Positions 33,804 to 43,436 of a stretch of 64,000 nucleotides of DNA are shown piece by piece. The translations under genes and the position numbers were made by a program. Position 1 is the first letter of the stretch; the number at the start of each line of letters is the position of its first letter. The notes under the pieces are model-generated. The model was not told where the DNA came from. It did no database searches and saw only the letters and a list, made by a program, of their open reading frames with translations. The DNA comes from Phascolarctobacterium sp. (lineage in GTDB: Bacteria; Bacillota; Negativicutes; Acidaminococcales; Acidaminococcaceae). The stretch lies in NCBI GenBank assembly GCA_003150755.1, contig QAMT01000004.1, positions 434,001 through 498,000 of the forward strand. Reading direction: 5' to 3'.

Positions 33804-35348
33804 GTGAGTACCATTTTAGAGTTAATCATAACTATTGCCGGTGCAGGCGCGGCTGGCGGAATTGTAGGTTATTTTATCCGCAAAAACGTAGCCGAAGGCA
33901 AAATTGCCACTGCTGAAGAAACTGCTATCCGCATCGTTCAGGAAGCAGAACAGGCCGGTGAAACAAAACGCAAAGAAGCGCTGATGGAGGCCAAGGAAGA
34001 AATCCACCGCCTGCGCAGCGAGATGGAACGCGAAAATAAAGAACGCCGCAATGATTTGCAGCGTCAGGAACGCAGACTTTTGCAAAAGGAAGAAAACCTT
34101 GACCGCAAAATTGATTCTTTTGAAAAGAAAGAGGAGCATCTGGCCGCTAAGGAAAATAAACTTAACGAAAGCCAGGCCAAGGTTGACGAGTTATACCAGA
34201 AACAATTAAGCGAACTGGAAAGATTGTCCGGTTTGTCTACCGAAGATGCAAAAAAAGAATTGCTGCTCTCTGTTGAAGAAGAAGTTAAGCATGAATCCGC
34301 AATGATGATTAAAGAGCTGGAACAGCAGGCTAAAGAAGAAGCGGACAGAAAAGCCCGCGAAATCATTTCCCTTGCAATTCAGCGCTGCGCTGCGGACCAC
34401 GTTGCCGAAACTACCGTTTCTGTTGTAGCGCTGCCTAACGATGAAATGAAGGGCCGCATTATCGGCCGTGAGGGCAGAAACATCAGGACTTTGGAAACAC
34501 TGACAGGTATAGATCTTATTATAGACGATACCCCGGAAGCTGTTATTATTTCCGGATTTGACCCTGTAAGGCGTGAAGTTGCACGTATAGCTCTTGAAAA
34601 ACTCATCAATGACGGGCGTATCCATCCGTCCCGCATTGAAGAAATGGTAGAAAAAGCACAGAAGGAAGTTGAACAGCGTATTAAGGAGGCCGGCGAACAG
34701 GCAATGTTCTCCGTCGGCGTGCATGGTTTGCACCCCGAAATGGTCAAACTGCTTGGCCGACTTAAATACCGCACCAGTTACGGGCAGAACGTACTTAACC
34801 ATTCGGTTGAGGTTGCCCATCTGGCAGGCATTATGGCTTCCGAGCTCGGTGTTGACGTTACTTTGGCCAAACGCGCAGGCCTTCTCCATGATATCGGCAA
34901 AGCCGTTGACCATGAAGTTGAAGGCTCCCATGTTGAACTTGGCGTAGAAATTGCCAAAAAATACCGCGAGTCGGACCTTGTTATCAATGCTATTGCAGCA
35001 CACCACGGCGATACTGAACCGAAAAGCGTCGAAGCAGTGCTTATTTCTGCCTGCGATGCTGTTTCCGCAGCACGTCCGGGTGCCCGCAGGGAAACTTTGG
35101 AAAGCTATTTGAAACGATTGACACGTTTGGAAGAAATTTCTGAATCGTTTGATGGCGTTGAAAAATGTTATGCAGTACAGGCCGGCAGGGAAATCCGCAT
35201 CATGGTTAAACCCGAACAGGTTGACGATGCAACGGCAGTGCTTCTGGCGCGTGATGTAGCCAAGAAGATTGAAGCCGAAATGGAATATCCCGGTCAGATT
35301 AAAGTAGTAATTATCCGCGAAACGCGCGCAGTTGATTACGCAAAATAA
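33804..35348 (+). CDS. rny: Ribonuclease Y
   Basis: 514 residues. One N-terminal transmembrane segment (ending GYFIRKNVAEGK), a long charged coiled coil (about 30-190), a KH domain (GRIIGREGRNIRTLE, near residue 215) and an HD domain with the metal motif HDIGKAVDHE (near residue 355). It is the membrane-bound endonuclease that starts mRNA decay in Firmicutes. The start is ambiguous: GTG 33804 lies within the full anti-SD match AAGGAGGTGA, while ATT at 33813 has ideal spacing. The downstream neighbour is RNase J. Confidence 0.94.
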   Translation: MSTILELIITIAGAGAAGGIVGYFIRKNVAEGKIATAEETAIRIVQEAEQAGETKRKEALMEAKEEIHRLRSEMERENKERRNDLQRQERRLLQKEENLDRKIDSFEKKEEHLAAKENKLNESQAKVDELYQKQLSELERLSGLSTEDAKKELLLSVEEEVKHESAMMIKELEQQAKEEADRKAREIISLAIQRCAADHVAETTVSVVALPNDEMKGRIIGREGRNIRTLETLTGIDLIIDDTPEAVIISGFDPVRREVARIALEKLINDGRIHPSRIEEMVEKAQKEVEQRIKEAGEQAMFSVGVHGLHPEMVKLLGRLKYRTSYGQNVLNHSVEVAHLAGIMASELGVDVTLAKRAGLLHDIGKAVDHEVEGSHVELGVEIAKKYRESDLVINAIAAHHGDTEPKSVEAVLISACDAVSAARPGARRETLESYLKRLTRLEEISESFDGVEKCYAVQAGREIRIMVKPEQVDDATAVLLARDVAKKIEAEMEYPGQIKVVIIRETRAVDYAK

Positions 35349-35361
35349 TTTAGAATATTTT

Positions 35362-35388
35362 AAAAACGCTCCGTAATGGGGCGTTTTT
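35362..35388 (+). terminator. Terminator after rny
   Basis: AAAAACGCTCC pairs with GGGGCGTTTTT around GTAAT (35362-35388). Confidence 0.85.
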
Positions 35389-35451
35389 ACTTTATATAAA
35401 TATTTATTCACAAAACATTTACAAAAAACATGGTTTTCAAGAGGGAAACAT

Positions 35452-35480
35452 TTGTTTTAAAATAGTTTTTAATGTATAAT
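35452..35480 (+). promoter_or_regulatory. Promoter of rnj
   Basis: A -35 TTGTTT (35452-35457), a 17-bp spacer and a perfect -10 TATAAT (35475-35480), giving a leader of about 80 nt before the TTG start. No known riboswitch is recognised in that leader. Confidence 0.6.
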
Positions 35481-35566
35481 ATAAGGTAGAGTAAGTGTAC
35501 GGCTGATACTCTCGTTAAAGTGTGTGATACTTGATCGGAAAATAAATAAGTGGAGGTGTATTTTTT

Positions 35567-37231
35567 TTGAGTAAAACACAACATAAAGTAAATATTATCC
35601 CTCTTGGGGGACTTGGCGAAATCGGCAAAAATATGACGGCGTTCCGTTACGGGGATGACATTATTCTTGTCGATGCCGGTTTAATGTTCCCTGAGGAGGA
35701 TATGCTGGGTATTGACCTTGTAATACCTGATATAACTTATCTTATTGAAAATAAGGACAAAGTAAAAGCCATTTTTCTGACGCACGGACATGAAGACCAT
35801 ATCGGCGCGCTGCCGTATGTAATGAAGCAGCTTGATGTGCCTGTTTACGGCACAGCGCTGACGCTCGGCATTCTTCAGGGACGCCTTAAAGAAAACGGCG
35901 TAAGTTCTGACAACTGCCATGTTATCAAACCCGGCGATAAGGTTACTGCCGGTGTTTTCAAACTTGGCTTTATCCGCGTCAACCACAGTATTCCCGATGC
36001 AATAGCTTTGGCTATCCGTACTCCTATCGGGCTTATCATCCACACGGGTGACTTTAAATTTGACCAGACGCCGGTTGACGGACAGGTTACCGAGTTTAAC
36101 CGTTTTGCCGAATATGGCGATGAAGGCGTGCTGCTTCTGATGGCAGACAGCACCAATGCCGAACGCCCAGGTTATACGCCCAGTGAAAAAAGGGTAGGGC
36201 AAACCTTTGACGATGAATTCCGTTATGCCAAAAACCGCATTATCGTTGCAACCTTCTCGTCCAATGTACACCGCATTCAGCAGATTGTTGACAGTGCTGT
36301 AAGATATAAACGCAAGGTTGCCGTTATCGGCCGCAGCATGGTTAATGTCGTTAATATTTCTATCGAGCTTGGCTATTTGAAAGTGCCGGAAGGCGTGCTG
36401 ATTGACATCGACGAAACCAGCAACTACCAGCCGAGCCAGATTGTCATTATTACCACCGGCAGCCAGGGCGAGCCGATGTCCGCCCTGACGCGTATGGCGA
36501 TGAAGGACCACAAAAAAGTTGATATTATGCCGGGCGATACGGTTATAATTTCCGCAACGCCTATTCCTGGCAACGAAAAACTTGTTTCCCGCACGATTGA
36601 TAACCTGTACAAACTTGGTGCAGATGTTATTTACGAAAAAAGCAACGGTGTACATGTATCCGGCCATGCCAGCCAGGAAGAAATTAAAATGATGCACAAT
36701 CTTGTGCGCCCGCGTTTCTTTATGCCGGTACACGGTGAATACCGCCACCTGGTTAAACACGCACAGCTTGCGCAGTCCCTGGGTATGCCGCGCGAAAATA
36801 TCGTCATTGGCGAAAACGGCGCAGTTATTGAACTGACCCGCAAAAGTATTGCCATTACCGGGCGCGTGCCTGCCGGCAAAATTCTGGTTGACGGCCTTGG
36901 CGTAGGCGATGTAGGCAATATTGTACTGCGCGACCGCCGCCAGCTTTCGCAGGACGGCATTATGATTGTCGTTGTAACGATTGAGAAAAACTCCTGCCGC
37001 ATTGTTTCCGGTCCGGATATTGTTTCGCGCGGATTTGTTTATGTGCGCGAAGCCGAAGATTTGATGGAAACAGCGAAAGAAAAAGTAGAAATGGCACTTG
37101 ACAGATGTGCCGACAACAACGTGACGGAATGGAGTGTGCTTAAAGGCGCTATCCGCGACGCGCTGGGACGCTTTTTATACGAAAGAACACGCCGCCGTCC
37201 GATGATTTTACCGATTATTATGGAAGTCTGA
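35567..37231 (+). CDS. rnj: Ribonuclease J
   Basis: 554 residues. Metallo-beta-lactamase/beta-CASP fold with the zinc motif LTHGHEDHIGALP (near residue 72), later HTGDFKFD and the beta-CASP segments SGHASQEEIK and PVHGEYRHL. It has 5'-exonuclease and endonuclease activity in RNA processing and decay. The start is TTG, 9 nt after TGGAGGTG. The RNase Y and RNase J genes are adjacent here, each with its own promoter. Confidence 0.95.
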   Translation: MSKTQHKVNIIPLGGLGEIGKNMTAFRYGDDIILVDAGLMFPEEDMLGIDLVIPDITYLIENKDKVKAIFLTHGHEDHIGALPYVMKQLDVPVYGTALTLGILQGRLKENGVSSDNCHVIKPGDKVTAGVFKLGFIRVNHSIPDAIALAIRTPIGLIIHTGDFKFDQTPVDGQVTEFNRFAEYGDEGVLLLMADSTNAERPGYTPSEKRVGQTFDDEFRYAKNRIIVATFSSNVHRIQQIVDSAVRYKRKVAVIGRSMVNVVNISIELGYLKVPEGVLIDIDETSNYQPSQIVIITTGSQGEPMSALTRMAMKDHKKVDIMPGDTVIISATPIPGNEKLVSRTIDNLYKLGADVIYEKSNGVHVSGHASQEEIKMMHNLVRPRFFMPVHGEYRHLVKHAQLAQSLGMPRENIVIGENGAVIELTRKSIAITGRVPAGKILVDGLGVGDVGNIVLRDRRQLSQDGIMIVVVTIEKNSCRIVSGPDIVSRGFVYVREAEDLMETAKEKVEMALDRCADNNVTEWSVLKGAIRDALGRFLYERTRRRPMILPIIMEV

Positions 37232-37251
37232 CTGTTTAATGAGGTGCCGAA

Positions 37252-39813
37252 TTGGCAAGATATAAAAAAGTTCAGGAACAACAAAAGAATAAAAGCCGCA
37301 CCAGAAAAATAGGCGGCGCCGTTATGCTTTTGGCAGGGCTTTTGTTTGCCGCATCCTTTTTGGGATTAACAAGTGATTTATTGTTAAAAGCTTGCAGCGC
37401 TTTACTTGGTATAGGTGCATTTTTAGCACCACTGGCGCTGATAATCTGCGGCATTTTCATGCTGGCATTTTCCGGCCCGTTCAGTATTTCACGCCGCACT
37501 TTGGCATTGATAGTGTTGTTGTTATGCCTACTTAGTATAGCTCAACATATCTATGTTCCAGTTGGACGAGAAACAGATCCATATTTAGTTTCTGAAGGCG
37601 GCGGGCTTATAGGCGGTGTAATTTTATGGCTTTTGCGTAAAATTGCCGGTACTGCCGGTGCACTGATTATTTTGATTGTACTGAGCCTGACCTGCGTGCT
37701 TTTGTTAAGCCGTTTATCCTTACAGCTTTTACTTTTAAAAATCAAAAACTCGTTTTCTTCCATGCGCAAACGCAGCGAAAGGCAGGAAAGAACCCGTGCT
37801 GCATCTGCGACGGAACAAGAACGCACCGTAATGACGGTTAACCGCGAAAGGCAGTTTAACCCCTACCGCGACGGCGAGTTTTCGGAATTTACGGAAGGAC
37901 TGGAAAAGCCAGGCCCGTTTAAAAAGCTGTTCGGCAAAAGCAAAAAGCCTTCCATCAACGAGCACCTTGTAAATTACAGCGAAGATAATTTTAACGATTA
38001 TTTAAACGACAAACAGGAAGAAGAACCTGTAAACGAAAATAAGGTGCAGCAGGTATTTTTTGCCGCACCGGCTGAAGACAGGAAACCTGCCTTTGAAGAA
38101 AAGCCTGCCGCCAAACCTGTTGTAGAAAAATTTACCGAACCGGAAAATATAATGCCGCCTTCCGGCAGCTTTTTAAATCCGTATAAACAAAAAACGATTG
38201 ATTTTTCGGATGTTGAAGCACAGCCTGCGCAGCATCACAGCAAACCGGAAGAAGCTGCTGTAACCAACGAAACCAAGCCGCTCAATATCGCCGATACAGC
38301 AGATTTGATAAAACAGGATAAAGAAACAGCAGCTGAAATAAAGGCAGAAGAACCTGTAAAAGCGGCAGACAGCGGTTATAAATTTCCGCCGGTATCACTG
38401 CTGAATACGCCTACCGTTACCAAGGACCATAATCTGGAAGAAGGCATCCGCCATCAGTGCGGCATTTTGGAACAGACATTGGCTGATTTTAAAGTACGCG
38501 CAGATGTTGTTGCAGTTACCCGAGGGCCTTCCGTAACGCGCTTTGAGCTTGAACCTGCACCGGGCGTAAAGGTAAGTTCGGTTGTAAACCTTGCCGACGA
38601 TATTGCACTGAAACTGGCAGCGCCCGGCGTGCGTATCGAAGCGCCGATTCCCGGCAAAGCGGCTATCGGCATAGAGGTGCCGAACCTTAAAAACGATACA
38701 GTATTTTTTAAAGAAGTAGTGGACTGCGACGCAGTTAAAAATTCAACGGGCAAACTTTGCATTGGCCTTGGCAAAGACATCAGCGGCAATATTATTACAG
38801 CCGACCTTACCAAGATGCCGCATCTTCTGGTTGCCGGGTCTACCGGTTCCGGCAAATCCGTATGTATCAATACCATTATTGCCGGGCTGCTGTGCAAATA
38901 TCCGCCCGATTATGTAAAACTTATTTTGGTTGACCCTAAAGTTGTAGAACTATCTAATTATAACGGCATACCGCAGCTTTTAACGCCAGTCGTTACCGAC
39001 AGCAAAAAGGCGGCCTCTGCGCTGCACTGGGCAGTAGCAGAAATGGAACGCCGCTACAAAGCGTTTGCCGACAGCCATGTGCGCGATATCAACAGCTATA
39101 ACGAACACGCAGAAGAAAAAATGCCGTTTATCGTTATCATTATCGACGAATTGGCTGACCTGATGATGGTTGCCAAAGTTGATGTGGAAGACGCAATCCT
39201 GCGTCTGGCACAGAAGGCAAGGGCAGCCGGTATTCACTTGATTCTGGCAACGCAGCGTCCTTCGGTAGATGTAATTACCGGTATCGTTAAGGCAAACATT
39301 CCATCGCGCATAGCGTTTGCCGTTTCTTCGCAGACTGATTCGCGCACCATTCTTGATATGGGCGGCGCTGAAAAACTTTTGGGTAAGGGTGATATGCTGT
39401 TCTACCCGATTGGCATCAACAAACCTGTCAGGGTACAGGGCGCTTTTGTAAGCGACGACGAACTGAACAGGATTGTAAACTTTATCAAAGAGCAGGCCAT
39501 TCCGGTAGAATACAGCAGCGAAGTTACCGAACAGGCGCTTGAAAGCGATAAAAACAGCAATGGGCAGGCAGCAGGAATTGACAACGACCGTGACGAATTA
39601 TTTGAAGATGCGGTACGTCTTGTTATGGATACGGGTCAAGCCTCGTCGTCGATGCTGCAGCGTAAATTCCGCATTGGTTATACCCGCGCCGCAAGGCTGG
39701 TAGACACCATGGAAGATTTAGGCATTATCAGCCATGCCGCAGGCAGCAAGCCGCGCGAGCTTATTATGCCCAGAGCCGTTATCGAAGATAAATTTTTTAC
39801 AACAAATAATTAA
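37252..39813 (+). CDS. ftsK: DNA translocase FtsK/SpoIIIE
   Basis: 853 residues. Four hydrophobic segments occupy the first 175 residues. A low-complexity acidic linker follows (about 180-380). The motor has Walker A GSTGSGKSV (near residue 531) and Walker B IIIDELADLMM (near residue 628). A winged-helix gamma domain closes the C-terminus (SSSMLQRKFRIGYTRAARL). It pumps chromosome DNA through the closing septum. The start is TTG after GAGGTG. rodZ follows after a 15-bp spacer. Confidence 0.95.
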   Translation: MARYKKVQEQQKNKSRTRKIGGAVMLLAGLLFAASFLGLTSDLLLKACSALLGIGAFLAPLALIICGIFMLAFSGPFSISRRTLALIVLLLCLLSIAQHIYVPVGRETDPYLVSEGGGLIGGVILWLLRKIAGTAGALIILIVLSLTCVLLLSRLSLQLLLLKIKNSFSSMRKRSERQERTRAASATEQERTVMTVNRERQFNPYRDGEFSEFTEGLEKPGPFKKLFGKSKKPSINEHLVNYSEDNFNDYLNDKQEEEPVNENKVQQVFFAAPAEDRKPAFEEKPAAKPVVEKFTEPENIMPPSGSFLNPYKQKTIDFSDVEAQPAQHHSKPEEAAVTNETKPLNIADTADLIKQDKETAAEIKAEEPVKAADSGYKFPPVSLLNTPTVTKDHNLEEGIRHQCGILEQTLADFKVRADVVAVTRGPSVTRFELEPAPGVKVSSVVNLADDIALKLAAPGVRIEAPIPGKAAIGIEVPNLKNDTVFFKEVVDCDAVKNSTGKLCIGLGKDISGNIITADLTKMPHLLVAGSTGSGKSVCINTIIAGLLCKYPPDYVKLILVDPKVVELSNYNGIPQLLTPVVTDSKKAASALHWAVAEMERRYKAFADSHVRDINSYNEHAEEKMPFIVIIIDELADLMMVAKVDVEDAILRLAQKARAAGIHLILATQRPSVDVITGIVKANIPSRIAFAVSSQTDSRTILDMGGAEKLLGKGDMLFYPIGINKPVRVQGAFVSDDELNRIVNFIKEQAIPVEYSSEVTEQALESDKNSNGQAAGIDNDRDELFEDAVRLVMDTGQASSSMLQRKFRIGYTRAARLVDTMEDLGIISHAAGSKPRELIMPRAVIEDKFFTTNN

Positions 39814-39827
39814 TGGAGGAAACTGTT

Positions 39828-40559
39828 ATGGATATGGAAAATGTCAGCAATATGCTTAAAGAAGCACGTCTGGCCAAGGGTTTGTCGCTTGAAGAAGCAG
39901 AAGCGGCTACCAGTATCCGTAAACTTTACCTGGACGCGGTAGAAAAAGGTGAGTTTGAAAAAGTTCCCGGAGAAGTTTTTGCTAAAGGCATCATCCGCAC
40001 GTATGGTAATTTTTTGGGTTTAAACGGGCCGGAGCTTGTCAACATTTATAAAGCGCAGACCAGCGGTCTTACAAAAGAAGCAGTCGCGCCCAAACCTATC
40101 AGAATGGTTGAAAAAATCAGCGTATCGCCGCAGATTAAGCCCGAAAGGGTTTCTTCCGGCAACTGGGCAAGCTATGTTGCCGTGCTGGCGTTGGTTATTG
40201 TCGTTGCCGGCGGTATTGCCTGGTTTATGAATACTGATTCTATGTCTGAAGAAGCCGTGCCCGCAGCACAGCAGCAGGAAACTGCTGTTACCAGTGAGAA
40301 CGCTGTCCAGACGCCTGTTTATGAAGGTGTAAACCTTGAATTAAAATGCGTTAGCGACCGCTGCTGGATGGAAGTTACTGCCGATAACGAAGTTGTGTAC
40401 AGCGGCATTATGGAAGCCGGTCAATCACAGGCTTTTAAAGCCAAAGAAAATATCAGCGTACATTACGGCAATATCGGCGCAATGGAAATTACCGTCAACG
40501 GTAAAACCCTGCCTAAAGACCCGGAAGTAGGTTCCGTGGTAAGAACTTATAAAAAATAA
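39828..40559 (+). CDS. rodZ: RodZ-like HTH membrane protein
   Basis: 243 residues. An N-terminal HTH (LKEARLAKGLSLEEAEAAT, residues 8-26, to about 75), a linker, one transmembrane helix (about 112-131, VAVLALVIVVAGGIAWF) and an extracytoplasmic DUF4115 domain (from about residue 160). This is the RodZ layout, linking MreB to the elongation machinery. ATG 39828 lies 8 nt after TGGAGGAA; the ATG at 39813 overlaps that site. Confidence 0.9.
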   Translation: MDMENVSNMLKEARLAKGLSLEEAEAATSIRKLYLDAVEKGEFEKVPGEVFAKGIIRTYGNFLGLNGPELVNIYKAQTSGLTKEAVAPKPIRMVEKISVSPQIKPERVSSGNWASYVAVLALVIVVAGGIAWFMNTDSMSEEAVPAAQQQETAVTSENAVQTPVYEGVNLELKCVSDRCWMEVTADNEVVYSGIMEAGQSQAFKAKENISVHYGNIGAMEITVNGKTLPKDPEVGSVVRTYKK

Positions 40560-40581
40560 TTTTGGAGGGCTTTCATAAGTA

Positions 40582-42432
40582 ATGAAAGATTTTCTGCCAA
40601 TTACAATAGAAGAAATACAGGAGCGCGGCTGGGAGCAGCTTGATTTTCTGTTCGTCAGCGGCGACGCCTATGTAGACCATCCTTCCTTCGGCCCGGCGGT
40701 TATCTGCCGCGTGCTGGAAGCGCAGGGCTATAAGGTTGCGCTCCTATGCCAGCCGGACTGGCGCAGACCGGAAAATTTTGCCGTTTTGGGCAAACCGCGC
40801 CTTGCCGTGCTTATTTCCGGCGGCAATCTTGATTCCATGCTGTGCCATTACACAGTGGCAAAAAAAGAACGTAAAAAAGATAATTACACGCCGGGCGGCG
40901 AGATGGGCAAACGCCCTGACCACGCAACGGCTGTTTATGCACGCCAGATAAAAAAGCTGTGGCCCGATATGCCGGTAATTATCGGCGGTATCGAAGCCAG
41001 CTTAAGGCGTTTTGCCCATTATGATTACTGGGAAGATAAGCTGCTGCCTTCAATATTGGCGGATTGCGGCGCAGACCTTTTAATCTATGGTATGGGTGAA
41101 AAACAAATTACGGAAGCTGCCGATTATTTAAGCGGCGGCGCTTACATGCAGGACATGCATTATATCCGTGGAACCGCGTATTTGACTGACAGCCTGGAAG
41201 GGCTTGACGGATATGTAGAAATACCTTCTTACGAAGATATACTTAAAAACCGCAGGCTTTTTGCCAAAGCGCACCTTTTGCAAAGCAAAGAGCAGGACCC
41301 CTTTTACGGCAAAACCGTTGTACAGAAAAACGGCAGCAAGTATTTGGTGCAGAACCCGCCGCAGTATCCGCTGACGCAGGATGAAATGGATGCGATTTAC
41401 GACCTTGATTACCGCCGTACCTGGCATCCGTCGTATGATGCACTGGGCGGAGTACCTGCCATCGAAGAAGTCCGTTTCAGCATTATCAGCTGCCGTGGTT
41501 GTTTTGGCAGCTGCTCGTTCTGTGCAATCCACAGCCATCAGGGGCGTATTATTCAGGCGCGCAGCCACAAATCAATTCTGCGCGAGGCAAAAATAATTGC
41601 CGCTATGCCTGATTTTAAAGGTTATATTCACGATGTAGGCGGTCCTACGGCAAACTTCCGCCATCCGGCCTGTGCCAAACAGTTAAAGGCCGGTGCCTGC
41701 CGCGACAGGCAATGCCTGTTTCCGAAGCCCTGCCCGAATCTTGACAGCGACCACAGCGATTATATCGAACTGCTGCGTAAAATACGCGCCATTCCCGGCA
41801 TCAAAAAGGTATTTATCCGCTCCGGCATCCGTTATGACTACCTGCTGGAAGAAAAAACAGGCGAGTTTTTGGATGAACTGTGCCGTTACCATGTCAGCGG
41901 GCAGCTTAAAGTTGCACCGGAGCATGTTGCGCCGCGCGCACTGAAAAACATGGGTAAGCCCGGCAAGGAAGTTTACCTGAAATTTATGCGCGCCTTTGCC
42001 AAAAAGAATAAAGAAATCGGCTTAAAGCAGTTTTTAGTGCCGTATTTTATCTCCAGCCATCCTGGCTGTACGCTTGACGATGCGATAGAACTGGCAGAAT
42101 TCCTGCGCGATATCGGGCATCAGCCGGAGCAGGTGCAGGATTTTATACCGACACCCGGCAGTTTATCGACAGCAATGTATTATTCCGGCTATAATCCGGA
42201 AACGGGCCGTGATGTTTTTGTAGCGCGTAATCCGCATGATAAAGCCATGCAGCGCGCGCTGATGCAGTTTAAAAACCCGCGCAACCGCCAGCTGGTTAAA
42301 GATGCTCTTTTAAAGGCAGGCCGCAATGATTTGATTGGCAGCGGCGAAAAATGCCTGCTGAAAGTAAATGACGGCCGTAAAATGCGCCCGCACAGCAATA
42401 TGCGCAGCGGCGGCAGGCCGAAAAAAAGATGA
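40582..42432 (+). CDS. YgiQ-family radical SAM protein
   Basis: 616 residues. The radical SAM cluster motif CxxxCxxC is visible as CFGSCSFC (near residue 312), preceded by an N-terminal region (about 1-290) typical of YgiQ and followed by a C-terminal DUF3362-like segment rich in basic residues. Family members are 4Fe-4S/SAM enzymes of unknown substrate. The start ATG lies about 20 nt after GGAGGGC, a long spacing; no closer in-frame ATG is evident. Likely co-transcribed with rodZ. Confidence 0.9.
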   Translation: MKDFLPITIEEIQERGWEQLDFLFVSGDAYVDHPSFGPAVICRVLEAQGYKVALLCQPDWRRPENFAVLGKPRLAVLISGGNLDSMLCHYTVAKKERKKDNYTPGGEMGKRPDHATAVYARQIKKLWPDMPVIIGGIEASLRRFAHYDYWEDKLLPSILADCGADLLIYGMGEKQITEAADYLSGGAYMQDMHYIRGTAYLTDSLEGLDGYVEIPSYEDILKNRRLFAKAHLLQSKEQDPFYGKTVVQKNGSKYLVQNPPQYPLTQDEMDAIYDLDYRRTWHPSYDALGGVPAIEEVRFSIISCRGCFGSCSFCAIHSHQGRIIQARSHKSILREAKIIAAMPDFKGYIHDVGGPTANFRHPACAKQLKAGACRDRQCLFPKPCPNLDSDHSDYIELLRKIRAIPGIKKVFIRSGIRYDYLLEEKTGEFLDELCRYHVSGQLKVAPEHVAPRALKNMGKPGKEVYLKFMRAFAKKNKEIGLKQFLVPYFISSHPGCTLDDAIELAEFLRDIGHQPEQVQDFIPTPGSLSTAMYYSGYNPETGRDVFVARNPHDKAMQRALMQFKNPRNRQLVKDALLKAGRNDLIGSGEKCLLKVNDGRKMRPHSNMRSGGRPKKR

Positions 42433-42440
42433 GGAAATTC

Positions 42441-43421
42441 ATGGCTTTAAAAAAGCTTGTTATAACTTGTTTGTTGTTTGTTTTTATACTTTGCGCAGCA
42501 GGATGTTCATTTTTTGATGAAGTTGTGCATTTAAAAAACGATAACGAAGCAATTCTCGTTTCTGACCAGAATGCGGCCTTATTGCAGGCGCTGGCAGAAG
42601 AATACAATAAAACGCATACTGAATATAAAGTATGGCTTGCCTCGGCAGATGATAACCCGCAAAAACAGCCGGATATTTATTTACTGGAACACACTAAACT
42701 GATGCGGCTGGAAGCCGGTAAAAAGCTTTTACAGCTTGATATACCGGAAACCGCTAATCTGCCGGAAGGCTTTAAAAGCAGTGAAGATTACTGGTACGGA
42801 GTTTTTTACGACCCGGTTGTGCTTTTGGTAAACCAGAGCTTTGCCCGCCAGGCAGGGCAGGAGAACATCCGCACCTGGGAAGATTTGGTAAAGCTCAGCA
42901 ATGTGCGTATTGTTATGGAAAATTTAAGTGATACTGATGGAACACGTAATTTTCTATGCGCCTTTGCCAGCCACTGGGGTGAAGCAAACGCCATGAATTA
43001 TCTGCGTGATTTGCATCAAAGCATTGAGCAGTACGGCAAATTTCCGTTTACGCCCATACGTATGGCCGCTACCGGAGATGCCGATATTGCCTTAACGCGC
43101 AGCAGTTATATATTCCAGTATCTTGAAAATTCCTTTCCGGCTTATGTATCAAGGCCTGTTGAAGGCACGCCGGTAAGCCTTTGCGGTGTTGCCATTGCGG
43201 AAGAAAGCAGCAGCAACAAAGCGGCGCTGGATTTTTGCCGCTGGCTTTTGACTGACGAAGCGGTAAAACGCCTTTTATTGCAGCAGAACACCGGCTTGGA
43301 AACACTTAACGGCGATAATACCGACAGCAGCAAATTATGGCTGAACACGCATTACCTTACACAAGAGAAAGCCGATGCGCTGATTAACACCTGGCTGGAA
43401 AATGTAAGGTTCAAAAATTAA
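42441..43421 (+). CDS. Extracellular solute-binding lipoprotein (ABC type)
   Basis: About 326 residues. An N-terminal signal sequence ends in CAAGC, a lipobox whose Cys would be acylated. The rest resembles type 1/2 solute-binding proteins of iron or sugar transporters (IRTWEDLVKLSNVRIVM; a C-terminal FCRWLLTDEAVKRLL). No permease or ATPase gene is adjacent, so the ligand is not deducible. ATG 42441 follows GAGGA; the ATG at 42429 overlaps the ygiQ stop and is less well spaced. Confidence 0.8.
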   Translation: MALKKLVITCLLFVFILCAAGCSFFDEVVHLKNDNEAILVSDQNAALLQALAEEYNKTHTEYKVWLASADDNPQKQPDIYLLEHTKLMRLEAGKKLLQLDIPETANLPEGFKSSEDYWYGVFYDPVVLLVNQSFARQAGQENIRTWEDLVKLSNVRIVMENLSDTDGTRNFLCAFASHWGEANAMNYLRDLHQSIEQYGKFPFTPIRMAATGDADIALTRSSYIFQYLENSFPAYVSRPVEGTPVSLCGVAIAEESSSNKAALDFCRWLLTDEAVKRLLLQQNTGLETLNGDNTDSSKLWLNTHYLTQEKADALINTWLENVRFKN

Positions 43422-43436
43422 AGCGGAGGATAGAAA

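Noticed and set aside
34206..35411. 401-codon ORF on the - strand
   Set aside because: It is fully antisense to rny, has a Cys/Phe/Asn-rich composition typical of shadow frames and no ribosome site; rny is certain.
35681..36760. 359-codon ORF on the - strand
   Set aside because: Antisense to rnj, with shadow-frame composition.
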